From Campylobacter sp. CCS1377 (GTDB lineage Bacteria > Campylobacterota > Campylobacteria > Campylobacterales > Campylobacteraceae): 64,000 bases of DNA. Each line of letters begins with the position of its first letter. Position 1 is the stretch's first letter. The notes beneath the pieces were generated by a model that saw only the letters and a program-made list of their open reading frames with translations, had not been told where the DNA came from and made no database searches. The stretch lies in the NCBI RefSeq assembly GCF_040008265.1, contig NZ_CP155620.1, forward strand, positions 62,001-126,000. Direction: 5' to 3'. Positions 50,801-62,625 of the stretch are shown here, piece by piece. The translations under genes were made by a program, and so were the position numbers.

Positions 50801-51049
50801 TTAAATTCCTTTAAAAAACTCCGTAATTTCTACATTTAAAACCTTAGAAATTTTATAAAGATGTTCTAAATTAAAATGGATATTTTTATATTCTGCTTCT
50901 GCACCATCAACCAATGAGCAAGATTTATAGCTGATCTCAAGACTAAGTTCAAGCTGTGATAAGCCTTTTTCTTTTCTGATTTTTGCTACATTTTGTGCGA
51001 TTTTTTTGTGAAAATTTTCTATTTTATCTTCACTGAATTCGTAAGTCAT
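50801..51049 (-). CDS. Small XRE-family HTH regulator
   Basis: The 82-residue protein is a single helix-turn-helix of the Xre/Cro type (NVAKIRKEKGLSQLELSLEIS), with a short C-terminal tail containing the NLEHLYKISKVLNVEI pattern. It probably binds DNA as a dimer. It lies convergent to the DUF4365 gene (4-base gap) and divergent from the FkbM remnant. A palindrome just upstream of its start may be its operator. Confidence 0.85.
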   Translation of the reverse strand: MTYEFSEDKIENFHKKIAQNVAKIRKEKGLSQLELSLEISYKSCSLVDGAEAEYKNIHFNLEHLYKISKVLNVEITEFFKGI

Positions 51050-51058
51050 CTTTACTTT

Positions 51059-51076
51059 AATCTATGATGATAGATT
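51059..51076. promoter_or_regulatory. Candidate operator palindrome of the HTH gene
   Basis: AATCTAT-GATG-ATAGATT is a perfect 7-base inverted repeat, 10 bases upstream of the HTH start codon. A further GATAGATT follows at 51077-51084 and a third TAGATT at 51125-51130 lies next to the -10 box of the FkbM region. This fits an autoregulated Xre-type gene. Confidence 0.5.
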
Positions 51077-51119
51077 GATAGATTAAGCACATTTAATTTG
51101 CAATTTCTTTTCACTCTAT

Positions 51120-51125
51120 TATAAT
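51120..51125 (+). promoter_or_regulatory. -10 box (TATAAT) of the FkbM remnant
   Basis: TATAAT is 23 bases before ATG 51148, with AAAGGA before that ATG. It directly abuts an ATAGATT repeat, so the HTH protein could also affect this promoter. Confidence 0.5.
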
Positions 51126-51147
51126 AGATTAAAACCAAAGGAAAGAC

Positions 51148-51926
51148 ATGTTTAGAAAAGTTAAATATGGGAATGGAAAAAAAGAAATTTATATTAAGAA
51201 ATTTTAGAATTTTAAAATATTTTAAACAAAGTCAATACCTAGAATATCAAATTTCTGAATGAAATATTTCATAAATTGTTTTTCACCAAAGACATCGGTT
51301 ATTTAAAAGACTTGTTAAAAAGAGCTTTTGCGATAGAAAAGTATCAAAAATTTTTTTACGATTTTTTCTTAAGAAGTCAAAAAGGTGAAGAGCTTGCCTT
51401 TATAGATGCTGGAGCACATGTAGGAGTATTTAGTGATGTGGCGTTAGCAAGTGGTGGGATTTGTTATGCTTTTGAACCAAATATTTATTTGCATGCTTTT
51501 TTAAAAGATCTTTATAAAGATAATGAAAAACTCATTTTATCAAATAAAGCCGTGTCAAATCAAAATTCCACAGCCATATTTTATGATGAAGGAACTAACG
51601 CAGTGGGGCAAGGCGGGGGAATTGTAAAAACAAATCATTGTAATCATAAAGAAAGTGGTTATGAAGTAGAGTTGATTGATTTTTGTGAATTTTTACATGA
51701 AATTCTTAAAAAGCATAAAAAAATCACCTTTGTTAAAATGGATATTGAAGGGGCTGAATTTGATGTATTAGACGCCTTAATTGAGCAAAAACTTTATGAA
51801 AATATCGAATATATAATGGTAGAAACACATGAAAGGTTTTTTGAAAATCCTAGCCAAAAAATTAATCCTTTAAAAGAAAAAATCGCTCAAAATAATATTA
51901 CAAATATTTTTCTAGATTGGATTTGA
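51148..51926 (+). pseudogene. FkbM-family methyltransferase, frameshifted at the 5' end
   Basis: An intact C-terminal region of 216 codons (51276-51926, TTG as first possible start) has the FkbM fold: FIDAGAHVGVFSDVA for SAM, VKMDIEGAEFDVLDAL and a FLDWI C-terminus. Upstream, the ATG with the good ribosome site (51148) reads 19 codons and stops at 51205. A second frame (51167-51262) reads family-like RNFRILKYFKQSQYLEYQ and stops. The FkbM frame opens at 51243. Two +1-type shifts, the first near an A7 tract at 51177-51183, separate the three pieces. FkbM enzymes often methylate sugars of surface glycans. Confidence 0.72.
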
Positions 51927-51952
51927 TAATAAAGCTTTAAATTCAAATTTGT

Positions 51953-51958
51953 TATAAT
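51953..51958 (+). promoter_or_regulatory. -10 box (TATAAT) of fmt
   Basis: TATAAT lies 31 bases before ATG 51990 and overlaps an upstream ATG at 51957, ruling that ATG out as the start for this promoter. Confidence 0.6.
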
Positions 51959-51989
51959 GAAAGCTTTGAATTTTACACAAAGCGAAATG

Positions 51990-52907
51990 ATGAAAAAAAT
52001 TATTTTTATGGGAACACCATCTTATGCAACTTGCATTTTAAAAGCCCTTTTAGAAGATAAAAATTTTGAAATTTTAGCACTTTTTACCCAGCCTGATCGT
52101 GCGGTGGGTAGAAAGCAGATTTTAACACCAAGTGATACAAAGGCATTTTTATGCCAAAATACCCCGCAAATTCCAATTTTTACACCAAATTCTTTAAAAG
52201 ATGAAAGCATTGTAAATGAAATTTGTGCTTTAAAACCCGATTTTATAGTAGTTGCTGCTTATGGAAAAATTTTACCAAAAGCTATTTTAAATCTTGCACC
52301 TTGTATTAATTTACACGCTTCACTTTTGCCAAAATATCGCGGTGCAAGTCCGATACAAAGTGCGATTTTAAATGCTGATAAAATAAGTGGGGTTTGCACA
52401 ATGCTTATGGAAGAAGGGCTTGACACGGGTGCTGTGCTTGAGAGTATAGAGTGCGATATAAAAGATAAAAACGCGAGTGAAGTTTTTGATCTTTTGGCAA
52501 ATTTAGCGGCAAAACTTATACTTTCTACACTTTTAAATTTTGAAAAAATCACTCCAAAAAAACAAGATGAAAGCTTGGCTACGCATTGTAAAAAGATCAA
52601 AAAAGAAGATGGGCTTATCGAGTTAAATGATGCAAGAGAAATTTATCAAAAATATTTAGCTTTCACGCCTTGGCCTACAATTTTTTTAGAAAATGGTTTG
52701 AAGTTTATAGAGCTTGAGCTTGTTGATGAAACAAAACAGAATACTAAAATAGGTGAAATTTTAGAGCTTGAAAAAGAAAGTTTTTTATTGGCTTGTAAAA
52801 AAGGAATTTTACGCATTAAAAAACTTCAAGAAAGCGGAAAAAAAGCCCTTGATGGTAGGACTTATTTAAATGGAAAAAGGTTGAAAATTGGAGATAGTTT
52901 GTATTGA
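51990..52907 (+). CDS. fmt: Methionyl-tRNA formyltransferase
   Basis: Fmt formylates initiator Met-tRNA. The 305-residue protein has KKIIFMGTPSYA at the N-terminus, the catalytic region NLHASLLPKYRGASPIQ near residue 107 and a C-terminal tRNA-binding OB-like domain. ATG 51990 (or 51987) was chosen because the ATG at 51957 overlaps the -10 box. birA overlaps its end by 20 bases. Confidence 0.95.
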   Translation: MKKIIFMGTPSYATCILKALLEDKNFEILALFTQPDRAVGRKQILTPSDTKAFLCQNTPQIPIFTPNSLKDESIVNEICALKPDFIVVAAYGKILPKAILNLAPCINLHASLLPKYRGASPIQSAILNADKISGVCTMLMEEGLDTGAVLESIECDIKDKNASEVFDLLANLAAKLILSTLLNFEKITPKKQDESLATHCKKIKKEDGLIELNDAREIYQKYLAFTPWPTIFLENGLKFIELELVDETKQNTKIGEILELEKESFLLACKKGILRIKKLQESGKKALDGRTYLNGKRLKIGDSLY

Positions 52908-53523
52908 AAGCATTACTTCGACCCATCATTTTTTATGCGAACAAATTCGAAGTGGCAAAATAAACAAAAATTTAGCAATTTATGCGCTAGAGCAAAATGG
53001 CGGAGTTGGAAGTAGGGAAAATATTTGGCAAAGTTCTAAGGGGAATTTACACCTTTCTTTTTGCTTAAAAGTGCAAGATTTACCCAAGGATTTGCCTTTA
53101 GCATCTGTGAGTATTTATTTTGCTTTTTTGATGAAAGAAGTTTTAGAGCGTAAAGGATCACAAATTTGGGTTAAATGGCCTAACGATTTGTATTTAAATG
53201 ATAAAAAAGTAGGCGGGGTGATGAGCGCTAAAATAAGTGAATTTATCATAGGTGGAGTGGGATTAAATTTGAAATTTGCACCTGTTGGAGCTGAAATTGT
53301 AGATATTGAAATTGACTTGAAAATTTTAGTAGAAGAGTTTTTGCAAAGCTTAGAAAAATTTTCTTTATGGAAGAATATTTTTAGCAAGTATATGTTAGAA
53401 TTCGAAAAATCAAGACAATTTAGTATTCATCACGAAGGTAAGATTTTTTCGCTTGAAGAAGCATTATTATATGAAGATGGTTCTATTTTATTGGATAATA
53501 AAAGGATATATAGTTTAAGATGA
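52888..53523 (+). CDS. birA: Biotin-protein ligase, without repressor domain
   Basis: BirA attaches biotin to carboxylase subunits, such as the partner of PycA. The 211-residue ligase has the GGVGSRENIWQS variant of the biotin/ATP motif, WPNDLYLNDKKVGG and a short C-terminal domain. The N-terminal HTH of E. coli BirA is missing, so it cannot repress transcription in that way. TTG 52888 with AAAAGG upstream is the start. It overlaps fmt by 20 bases and parA by 4. Confidence 0.92.
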   Translation: MEIVCIESITSTHHFLCEQIRSGKINKNLAIYALEQNGGVGSRENIWQSSKGNLHLSFCLKVQDLPKDLPLASVSIYFAFLMKEVLERKGSQIWVKWPNDLYLNDKKVGGVMSAKISEFIIGGVGLNLKFAPVGAEIVDIEIDLKILVEEFLQSLEKFSLWKNIFSKYMLEFEKSRQFSIHHEGKIFSLEEALLYEDGSILLDNKRIYSLR

Positions 53524-54302
53524 GTGAAGTAATAACCATAGCAAATCAAAAGGGTGGCGTTGGAAAGACCACTACAGCGATAAATTTAGCAGCATCTTTG
53601 GCAGTAGCAGAAAAAAAGGTTTTACTTGTAGATATTGATCCTCAAGCAAATGCTACCACTGGACTTGGTTTCAATCGTAATAATTATGAGTACAATATTT
53701 ATCATGTATTTACAGGAAGAAAGAAATTTTCGGATATTATTTTAAAGACAGAATTACCGCAGCTTCATTTAGCTCCTTCAAATATAGGACTTGTAGGCAT
53801 AGAGCAAGAGTTGGCAAAAGATGATAAAACTGAAAAAAAAACGCTTTTAAGAACTCAGCTTAAAGAAGTGGTGGAAGATTATGACTTTATTATTATAGAT
53901 TCTCCGCCAGCACTTGGAAGTATTACTATTAATGCTTTTGCAGCAAGTGATAGCGTGATTATTCCAATTCAATGTGAATTTTATGCACTTGAAGGTGTAG
54001 CTATGGTTTTAAATACTATAAAATTAATCAAAAAAGCTATTAATCCTAAATTAAAAGTGCGTGGGTTTTTGCCAACTATGTATAGTTCTCAAAATAACTT
54101 GTCTAAAGATGTTGTTGAAGATTTAAAGCAAAATTTTAAACAGCATCTTTTTACCATTAACGGACAAGAAGATTTTGTTGTAATTCCGCGTAATGTAAAG
54201 TTAGCAGAAAGTCCAAGTTTCGGTAAGCCTATTATACTTTATGATATAAAATCTCCAGGTTCAATTGCGTATAAAAATTTAGCTTATTCTATTTTGGGGT
54301 GA
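53520..54302 (+). CDS. parA: Chromosome-partitioning ATPase ParA (Soj)
   Basis: ParA drives chromosome-origin segregation with ParB. The 260-residue protein has the deviant Walker A KGGVGKTT near residue 10, VDIDPQANATTG and the switch IIDSPPALG. The parB gene follows after 3 bases. Confidence 0.96.
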   Translation: MSEVITIANQKGGVGKTTTAINLAASLAVAEKKVLLVDIDPQANATTGLGFNRNNYEYNIYHVFTGRKKFSDIILKTELPQLHLAPSNIGLVGIEQELAKDDKTEKKTLLRTQLKEVVEDYDFIIIDSPPALGSITINAFAASDSVIIPIQCEFYALEGVAMVLNTIKLIKKAINPKLKVRGFLPTMYSSQNNLSKDVVEDLKQNFKQHLFTINGQEDFVVIPRNVKLAESPSFGKPIILYDIKSPGSIAYKNLAYSILG

Positions 54303-54305
54303 AAA

Positions 54306-55151
54306 ATGGGTTTAAATAAAGATAAAGGGCTTAGTTCGCTTATTAGCGATATGGATGAGGTTTATAGCAGGGAATTGGGGCTTGATTTAGATAGGGTAGA
54401 AGAAATTTTTATAGACAATATCAAAACCAATCCCTTTCAACCGCGTAAAGATTTTGATCAAATAGCTTTAAATGAACTTGCACAATCAATTCAAACTTAC
54501 GGTTTGATTCAGCCTATTATTTTATTAAAAAAAGATGAAAATTCTTATATTCTTATTGCAGGTGAAAGAAGACTTAGGGCATGTAAAATTTTAGGTTTTG
54601 ATAAAATTAAAGCTGTTGTGGCTGATATTGATGAGAATAAATTAAGAGAGCTTGCTTTAATAGAAAATATTCAAAGAGAAAATTTAAACCCTATTGAGTT
54701 AGCTTACTCTTATAAAGATCTTATTGATGAGCATAAGATTACCCAAGAAGAACTTGCAGTTATTGTTCATAAGTCAAGATCTCAAATTGCCAATACTTTG
54801 CGTTTATTAACTCTTGATGAAAATACACAAAAACTTATTCGAGAAGGTAAAATTTCACAAGGACATGCTAAAGTGATTGCGGGACTTGAAGCAAAAGATG
54901 AAAAAATGCTTGTAAATACCATATTGGGTCAAAGGTTGAGCGTAAGAGATACAGAAAAAATAGTCCAGAAAATGAAAAATAAACATCAAAGTACAATGAA
55001 TGATGAAATTAGTTCTGAGCTGAAAAAATTACAAGAGATATTCAATAAGTTAGGTGTGGTAAGTAAGGTTAAGCAATCAGAAATTGTTTTGTCATGTTCT
55101 GATGTTACAAAAATTAGAAAACTAAATAAAATACTTGCTACTTGTGTGTGA
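54306..55151 (+). CDS. parB: Chromosome-partitioning protein ParB
   Basis: ParB binds parS sites near the origin and uses CTP. The 281-residue protein has NPFQPRKDFD, GERRLRACKILGF (CTP-binding region), ENIQRENLNPIE and an HTH with HKSRSQIANTLRLL. The C-terminal dimerisation region is present. No canonical parS was found in the window. Confidence 0.95.
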   Translation: MGLNKDKGLSSLISDMDEVYSRELGLDLDRVEEIFIDNIKTNPFQPRKDFDQIALNELAQSIQTYGLIQPIILLKKDENSYILIAGERRLRACKILGFDKIKAVVADIDENKLRELALIENIQRENLNPIELAYSYKDLIDEHKITQEELAVIVHKSRSQIANTLRLLTLDENTQKLIREGKISQGHAKVIAGLEAKDEKMLVNTILGQRLSVRDTEKIVQKMKNKHQSTMNDEISSELKKLQEIFNKLGVVSKVKQSEIVLSCSDVTKIRKLNKILATCV

Positions 55152-55184
55152 ATTTACTTTAATGAGTTAGAATAATAGTTTTTG

Positions 55185-55190
55185 TATAAT
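55185..55190 (+). promoter_or_regulatory. -10 box (TATAAT) of the atp operon
   Basis: TATAAT preceded by TTTG lies 19 bases before the AAAGGAGAAAG-type ribosome site and ATG 55210. It is the only good promoter between parB and the seven ATP synthase genes. Confidence 0.6.
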
Positions 55191-55209
55191 TAGAAAAAGG
55201 AGAAAGTTA

Positions 55210-55635
55210 ATGTTTGACGGCGTTCATCTGTCGATTATTTTTACAACTATGGCGATATTTATTGCTTGTATTTTTATTTTAAATATTATTTTGTATAAAC
55301 CGCTTCTAAAGTTTATGGACGAAAGAAGTGCATCTATTAAGAATGATGAAGAAAAGGTTAAACAAAATTCTCAAGATATGTTAGGCGTTGATGATGAATT
55401 GGAAAAAATTCATCAAGAAACAAGAACGGAAATCAATCGCATAAAACAAGAAGCATTAGATGAGGCTAAAAAATCTGCTCAAGAACAAATTAATCAAAAA
55501 AAAGAAGAGTTAGAAAGAAAGATGGATGTGTTTTATGCAAAACTTGCTGAAGATAAAAAAAATTTAGAGCTTGAGCTTGAAAATAGACTGCCTATTTTAA
55601 AAAATGCTTTGAAAAATAATTTACAAAATATTTAG
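55210..55635 (+). CDS. atpF': F0F1 ATP synthase subunit b'
   Basis: The 141-residue protein has one membrane segment (about residues 8-29) and a long heptad-rich helix rich in Glu and Lys, as in b subunits that join F0 to F1. It precedes atpF, and two unequal b genes are typical of Campylobacter-type ATP synthases. Confidence 0.9.
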   Translation: MFDGVHLSIIFTTMAIFIACIFILNIILYKPLLKFMDERSASIKNDEEKVKQNSQDMLGVDDELEKIHQETRTEINRIKQEALDEAKKSAQEQINQKKEELERKMDVFYAKLAEDKKNLELELENRLPILKNALKNNLQNI

Positions 55636-55645
55636 AAGGAAAGTG

Positions 55646-56155
55646 ATGAAAATATTTTATTTATTTGCCTTAACACCTTTATTGTGTTTTGCAGCAGGAT
55701 CTGGAAATGGGGATTATGATATCATACCAAGAACAGTTAATTTCTTTTTATTTGCCGCTATTTTATATTATTTCATAGCAACTCCTCTTAAGAATTTTTA
55801 CAAAAACCGTATTGCTGGCATTGCAATGAAACTTGAAGAAATACAAAAAAAATTACTTGAAAGTAAAAATAAAAAATTAGAGATGCTTAAAAAGCTTGAG
55901 GATTTTAAAAAAGACTCTATGGAATCAATTGTTTTAGCAAAAAAAGAAGCTGAAATTTTAGCAAATAAAGTTAGAGAAGAAACAAAAGATGAGCTTATTA
56001 TGCTTGAGAAACATTTTGAAGAGCAAAAGGACTATGAATTTAGAAAAATGGAAAAAGAAGTCATTAATAAAATTTTAATCAAGTTATTTGATGATAAAGA
56101 AGTGCAATTAAGCCAAAAGAATATACTTGAAATTATGTTGAAGAAGGTTTCGTAA
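55646..56155 (+). CDS. atpF: F0F1 ATP synthase subunit b
   Basis: This 169-residue subunit has a short leader (signal-peptide-like residues 1-18), a membrane segment around 28-47 and a coiled coil to the end. A GTG at 55643 just upstream is a possible start, but the AAGGA is better placed for ATG 55646. Its stop overlaps atpH by one base. Confidence 0.9.
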   Translation: MKIFYLFALTPLLCFAAGSGNGDYDIIPRTVNFFLFAAILYYFIATPLKNFYKNRIAGIAMKLEEIQKKLLESKNKKLEMLKKLEDFKKDSMESIVLAKKEAEILANKVREETKDELIMLEKHFEEQKDYEFRKMEKEVINKILIKLFDDKEVQLSQKNILEIMLKKVS

Positions 56156-56676
56156 TGGAGTGTTTAGTTGTTAAAAAATATGCAAAAGCTATTTTTTTAA
56201 GCAAAGATGCAGATTATATTTGCGAGCAGTTGAATAAAATTTCACAAGCATTTTCTATATCAAGATTTAAGGCAATTTTAGAATCTTATGATATAAAAAA
56301 AGAAAAAAAGATTGAATTTGTGATGTCTATATTGGGGGAGGTTAAGCCAAGCTTACATCATTTGATTCAGCTTTTGGGTTTAAATTCAAGGCTTGCTCTT
56401 ATCCCTAACATTGTAGAAGAACTAAAGAAACAAAAGGCATTGGAAGAGAATATTTATTTTGGAACTATTTATAGCAAAGAGTCTTTAGAGGAAAACAAAA
56501 TCAATGAATTGGAGCAAGGGCTGAGCAAGCGTTTTGATGCAAAAATTAAATTAGACAGCAAACAAACAGATCAGCAAGGTATTAAAATTAGTCTTGAAGA
56601 ACTTGGATATGAAATATCTTTTTCTATGGATAATTTAAAAACAAAACTTAATGAATATATATTAAAAATAATTTAA
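56155..56676 (+). CDS. atpH: F0F1 ATP synthase subunit delta
   Basis: The 173-residue delta subunit connects b subunits to the F1 head. It has the N-terminal helical domain (VKKYAKAIF) and the C-terminal [16 protein letters not shown] segment. It overlaps atpF by one base. Confidence 0.92.
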   Translation: MECLVVKKYAKAIFLSKDADYICEQLNKISQAFSISRFKAILESYDIKKEKKIEFVMSILGEVKPSLHHLIQLLGLNSRLALIPNIVEELKKQKALEENIYFGTIYSKESLEENKINELEQGLSKRFDAKIKLDSKQTDQQGIKISLEELGYEISFSMDNLKTKLNEYILKII

Positions 56677-56690
56677 CAAGGAGAAATTTG

Positions 56691-58196
56691 ATGAAATTTA
56701 AAGCCGATGAAATCAGTTCTATTATAAAAGAGAGAATTGAAAATTTCGATCTTAATCTTGAAATAGAAGAAACTGGTAAAATTATTTCGGTCGCAGATGG
56801 CGTTGCAAAAGTTTATGGACTTAAAAATGTTATGGCTGGCGAGATGGTCGAATTTGAAAATGGCGAAAAAGGTATGGCGCTAAACCTTGAAGAATCAAGC
56901 GTTGGTATTGTTATTTTGGGTAAAGGTTTGGGTTTAAAAGAAGGAAGTTCTGTTAAAAGGCTTAAGAGTCTTCTTAGGGTTCCTGTTGGAGAGGCTTTGG
57001 TGGGTCGCGTTGTTAATGCTTTGGGAGAACCAATTGATGCAAAAGGAGCAATAAATAGCGCAGAATATCGTTTTGTTGAAGAAAAAGCTAAAGGTATTAT
57101 GGCTAGAAAAAGTGTTCATGAGCCTTTACATACAGGTATTAAAGCAATTGATGCTCTTGTCCCAATTGGTCGTGGTCAAAGAGAATTAATTATTGGCGAT
57201 AGACAAACAGGTAAAACTACGGTTGCGGTGGATACAATTATTTCACAAAAAGGTCAAGGTGTTATTTGTATCTATGTGGCTATAGGACAAAAGCAAAGTA
57301 CCGTAGCACAAGTTGTAAAAAGACTTGAAGAGCATGGGGCTATGGATTATACTATCGTTGTAAATGCAAGTGCAAGTGATTCTGCAGCACTTCAATATTT
57401 GGCGCCATATACTGGTGTAACTATGGGCGAATTTTTTAGAGATAATGCAAAACATGCTTTGATTGTTTATGATGATTTAAGTAAGCATGCTGTGGCTTAT
57501 CGTGAAATGTCATTGATTTTACGTCGTCCTCCAGGTCGTGAAGCTTATCCAGGCGATGTCTTTTATTTGCATTCAAGACTTTTAGAAAGGGCAAGTAAAT
57601 TAAATGATGAATTGGGTGCGGGTTCTTTAACTGCATTACCTATTATAGAGACTCAGGCAGGTGATGTTTCAGCATATATTCCAACAAATGTTATTTCAAT
57701 TACAGATGGACAAATTTTCTTAGAAACAGATTTGTTTAATTCAGGAATTCGTCCAGCTATCAATGTCGGCTTGTCTGTTTCTCGTGTAGGTGGTGCTGCA
57801 CAAATTAAAGCAACTAAGCAAGTTTCTGGAACTTTAAGACTTGATCTTGCGCAATATCGCGAACTTCAAGCTTTTGCTCAATTTGCAAGTGATTTGGATG
57901 AAACAAGTAGAAAACAACTCGAACGCGGACAAAAAATGGTTGAAGTGTTAAAACAGCCTCCATATTCGCCGCTTAGTGTTGAAAAACAAGTGATTTTGAT
58001 TTTTGCTGGTACAAGAGGTTTCTTAGATGATGTTGCAGTAAATAAGATTAATGAATTTGAAGCAGGTTTATATCCTTTTGTTGAGGCAAAATATCCTGAA
58101 GTATTTGAGCAAATTCGTTCTAAAAAAGCTTTAGATAAAGATTTAGAAGAAAAATTAGCTAAAGTTTTAGAAGAATATAAAACAAATCACATATAA
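56691..58196 (+). CDS. atpA: F0F1 ATP synthase subunit alpha
   Basis: The 501-residue non-catalytic nucleotide subunit has the P-loop GDRQTGKT near residue 169 and the conserved [20 protein letters not shown] 56691 follows AAGGAGAAA; TTG at 56688 was not chosen. Confidence 0.97.
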   Translation: MKFKADEISSIIKERIENFDLNLEIEETGKIISVADGVAKVYGLKNVMAGEMVEFENGEKGMALNLEESSVGIVILGKGLGLKEGSSVKRLKSLLRVPVGEALVGRVVNALGEPIDAKGAINSAEYRFVEEKAKGIMARKSVHEPLHTGIKAIDALVPIGRGQRELIIGDRQTGKTTVAVDTIISQKGQGVICIYVAIGQKQSTVAQVVKRLEEHGAMDYTIVVNASASDSAALQYLAPYTGVTMGEFFRDNAKHALIVYDDLSKHAVAYREMSLILRRPPGREAYPGDVFYLHSRLLERASKLNDELGAGSLTALPIIETQAGDVSAYIPTNVISITDGQIFLETDLFNSGIRPAINVGLSVSRVGGAAQIKATKQVSGTLRLDLAQYRELQAFAQFASDLDETSRKQLERGQKMVEVLKQPPYSPLSVEKQVILIFAGTRGFLDDVAVNKINEFEAGLYPFVEAKYPEVFEQIRSKKALDKDLEEKLAKVLEEYKTNHI

Positions 58197-58204
58197 GGAC
58201 TTTT

Positions 58205-60512
<2,308 letters not shown>

Positions 60513-60515
60513 AAA

Positions 60516-60896
60516 ATGAATGATTTAATACATTTAGAAGTAATAACTCCTATGGGTATGATTTATCAAGATGAGATTCATTCTGTGGTATTACCAGGAA
60601 GTGAAGGAGAATTTGGAGTTTTAAAAGGCCACGCTTCTTTGATTGCTTCTTTGAAATCAGGCATTATTGATATTGAAAAAAGTAATTTAGACCATGAGTT
60701 AATTGCTATTGACTCCGGTTATGCAAGGGTTGATGAATTTAAAGTTACAGTATTGGCTAAAGGTGCTGTTTGGATTGCTGGAAGTACTGATAGTGAAATA
60801 GCTAAAAATTTGGATAAAGCAAAAGAGCTTATAAAGTCAATGAGTTCTGATAATGCAGCTCTTGCGGCGACTTTTTCAAAGCTTGATAGGAGATAA
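60516..60896 (+). CDS. atpC: F0F1 ATP synthase subunit epsilon
   Basis: The 126-residue subunit has the N-terminal beta domain (VITPMGMIYQDEIHSVVLPGSEGEFGVL) and a short C-terminal helical part. It follows atpD after 3 bases and is followed by tolQ after 3 bases. AtpB and AtpE are not in this operon, as expected for this group. Confidence 0.95.
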   Translation: MNDLIHLEVITPMGMIYQDEIHSVVLPGSEGEFGVLKGHASLIASLKSGIIDIEKSNLDHELIAIDSGYARVDEFKVTVLAKGAVWIAGSTDSEIAKNLDKAKELIKSMSSDNAALAATFSKLDRR

Positions 60897-60899
60897 GCT

Positions 60900-61457
60900 T
60901 TGGATTTTTTATCAGTTTTTCATTTTATTGATAATTCAAGTCCTATTACTTACATAGTTTTGGCTTGGTTGTCAATTTATTTTATTATGAGTTTTACGAT
61001 TCTATTTTCAAGGTTAACTTATTTATTAAGTTGGAAGCAAAAAGAGAAGGCAAGTTTAGAAATGTTGTTGATAGGAAAAGCTGAGCTTGTGCATACAGAC
61101 TCTATTTTGCGTAAATGTAATATTATTGATAAAGAACACTTAGAGATTTATAAAAATTTAGCTGAAAAAAGAGCTTCTGTAGGACTTACTTGGTTGAGTA
61201 TCATTGCTTCTACTTCACCTTTTATAGGGCTTTTTGGTACAGTTATTTCTATCTTGGAAACCTTTGGAGGGCTTGGGGGTCAAAATTCATTGAGTATTAT
61301 TGCACCAAAGATTAGTGAGGCATTGGTAGCTACAGGTTGCGGTATTTTAATTGCAATTCCTGCTTACACTTTTCATCTTATTATCAAGAGAAAAGGATAT
61401 GAGCTTATTAGTTTGATTGACAGTGAAATTAAAATTTTAAGTTCTAAAAAGGTTTAA
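60900..61457 (+). CDS. tolQ: TolQ/ExbB-type proton channel protein
   Basis: This 185-residue inner-membrane protein has three membrane segments and the ExbB/TolQ signature GTVISILETFGGLGG and EALVATGCGILIAIPAY. It forms the proton channel with TolR and energises TolA in the inner membrane. Start is TTG 60900 with AGGAGA upstream. TolQ rather than ExbB is chosen from the tolA-tolB-pal genes downstream. Confidence 0.9.
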   Translation: MDFLSVFHFIDNSSPITYIVLAWLSIYFIMSFTILFSRLTYLLSWKQKEKASLEMLLIGKAELVHTDSILRKCNIIDKEHLEIYKNLAEKRASVGLTWLSIIASTSPFIGLFGTVISILETFGGLGGQNSLSIIAPKISEALVATGCGILIAIPAYTFHLIIKRKGYELISLIDSEIKILSSKKV

Positions 61458-61459
61458 CC

Positions 61460-61849
61460 TTGCATTTTTTTGATGAAAAGCCTGAATTAAATATTACGCC
61501 TTTGGTGGATATTATGCTAGTGCTTTTGGCTATTTTAATGGTAACGGCTCCAAGTATTACTTATGAAGAAAAGATTAATCTTCCTCAAGGTTCACAGCAA
61601 AATTCAAGTAATGTTAAGTTAAAAAGCCTTGTTATTAGTATTAATGAAAAGCGAGAAATTTTAATCAATGATAAAAAATTTACTTTTATTGCTTTTGCTG
61701 ACAATTTAGCCTTATTAAAACCACAGTTTAATACCGAAGAAGTTGTGTTTATTCGTGCGGATAAAAATTTAAAATATGATGATGTGATGTTTGTATTAAA
61801 AAATGTCAAAAATTTGGGATTTAATAAAGTAGCATTGCAGACCGAGTAA
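61460..61849 (+). CDS. tolR: TolR/ExbD-type protein
   Basis: The 129-residue protein has an N-terminal membrane segment with the proton-carrying Asp (LNITPLVDIMLVLLAI), followed by a periplasmic ExbD/TolR domain. Start is TTG 61460, 2 bases after tolQ. It partners TolQ. Confidence 0.9.
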   Translation: MHFFDEKPELNITPLVDIMLVLLAILMVTAPSITYEEKINLPQGSQQNSSNVKLKSLVISINEKREILINDKKFTFIAFADNLALLKPQFNTEEVVFIRADKNLKYDDVMFVLKNVKNLGFNKVALQTE

Positions 61850-61854
61850 GAAAA

Positions 61855-62622
61855 ATGAATGATTATCAGGGTTTAGGCGATGTAAAATCTTTTATTTTAG
61901 CTTTTTTTATTTATATTGCTTTAGTAGCTTTTGTTATTTTTCGTTTAAGTATTTTTAAAGATCAAGCTATTAGGTATACGGATATTAAAGAAAGCTTTAT
62001 AGACATTCAGTTTGGAGAGAGTACTACAGTTATTCCAAAAAAAAATACATCTCCTACTCCGGTTAATAGTGAAATAAAAAGTGTCAAAGTAGAAAAAAAA
62101 ACAATCCAACAAGCAGTAAAAACACAAGATAAAGAAATTAAAAATGACTATAATGCTTTATTTTCAAATATCAAGGAAATTCCGCCAGAAACAAGCGATA
62201 AAGTGCAATCTTCAGCCAAAACAGTAGAGCAAAACTCGGCTCCAAGCACAGCCGCGAGTGATTTATTAAAACAATTAGATCAAAATTTAATTCAAGAACA
62301 AGCTCAAGTAAATGGGCAAACAACAAATTTACAAATGACTGGGATTTATGATGAATTTTTGGGAACATTAAGACGCATTTTAGAAGAACGTTGGAGACTT
62401 TATGAGGCTGAAGGCAATTTCGAAGCACAGGTTACCTTTTTTGTAGATAGTAACGGAAAATTTGGATATACTTCAGTTTCAAAAACCTATGATGAAAAAT
62501 TTGACGCCAAGGTTTTAGAATTTTTAGACAATTTAACAGGTAAGTATATAGCGTTACCGCCTAAAAATGAAACTTACAACGGCAACTTAAATTTAAGCGA
62601 TAAAATTAAAATTGGGGAGTAA
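61855..62622 (+). CDS. tolA: TolA/TonB-like energy-transducing protein
   Basis: This 255-residue protein has one membrane anchor (about 14-32), a Pro/Lys/Gln-rich linker and a C-terminal domain of the TonB/TolA kind (RRILEERWRLY, VTFFVDSNGKFGYTSVS). It would span the periplasm to the outer membrane. TolA is preferred because of TolQ, TolR, TolB and Pal around it. Confidence 0.82.
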   Translation: MNDYQGLGDVKSFILAFFIYIALVAFVIFRLSIFKDQAIRYTDIKESFIDIQFGESTTVIPKKNTSPTPVNSEIKSVKVEKKTIQQAVKTQDKEIKNDYNALFSNIKEIPPETSDKVQSSAKTVEQNSAPSTAASDLLKQLDQNLIQEQAQVNGQTTNLQMTGIYDEFLGTLRRILEERWRLYEAEGNFEAQVTFFVDSNGKFGYTSVSKTYDEKFDAKVLEFLDNLTGKYIALPPKNETYNGNLNLSDKIKIGE

Positions 62623-62625
62623 ATA

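Noticed and set aside
51957-51989. Earlier ATG for fmt
   Set aside because: It overlaps the TATAAT box, so it would not be transcribed from that promoter.
52888-53523. Truncated birA pseudogene
   Set aside because: The ligase domain is complete; monofunctional BirA without HTH is a normal form.
53520-55151. parS site next to parAB
   Set aside because: No TGTTTCACGTGAAACA-like 16-base palindrome was seen here or elsewhere in the window.
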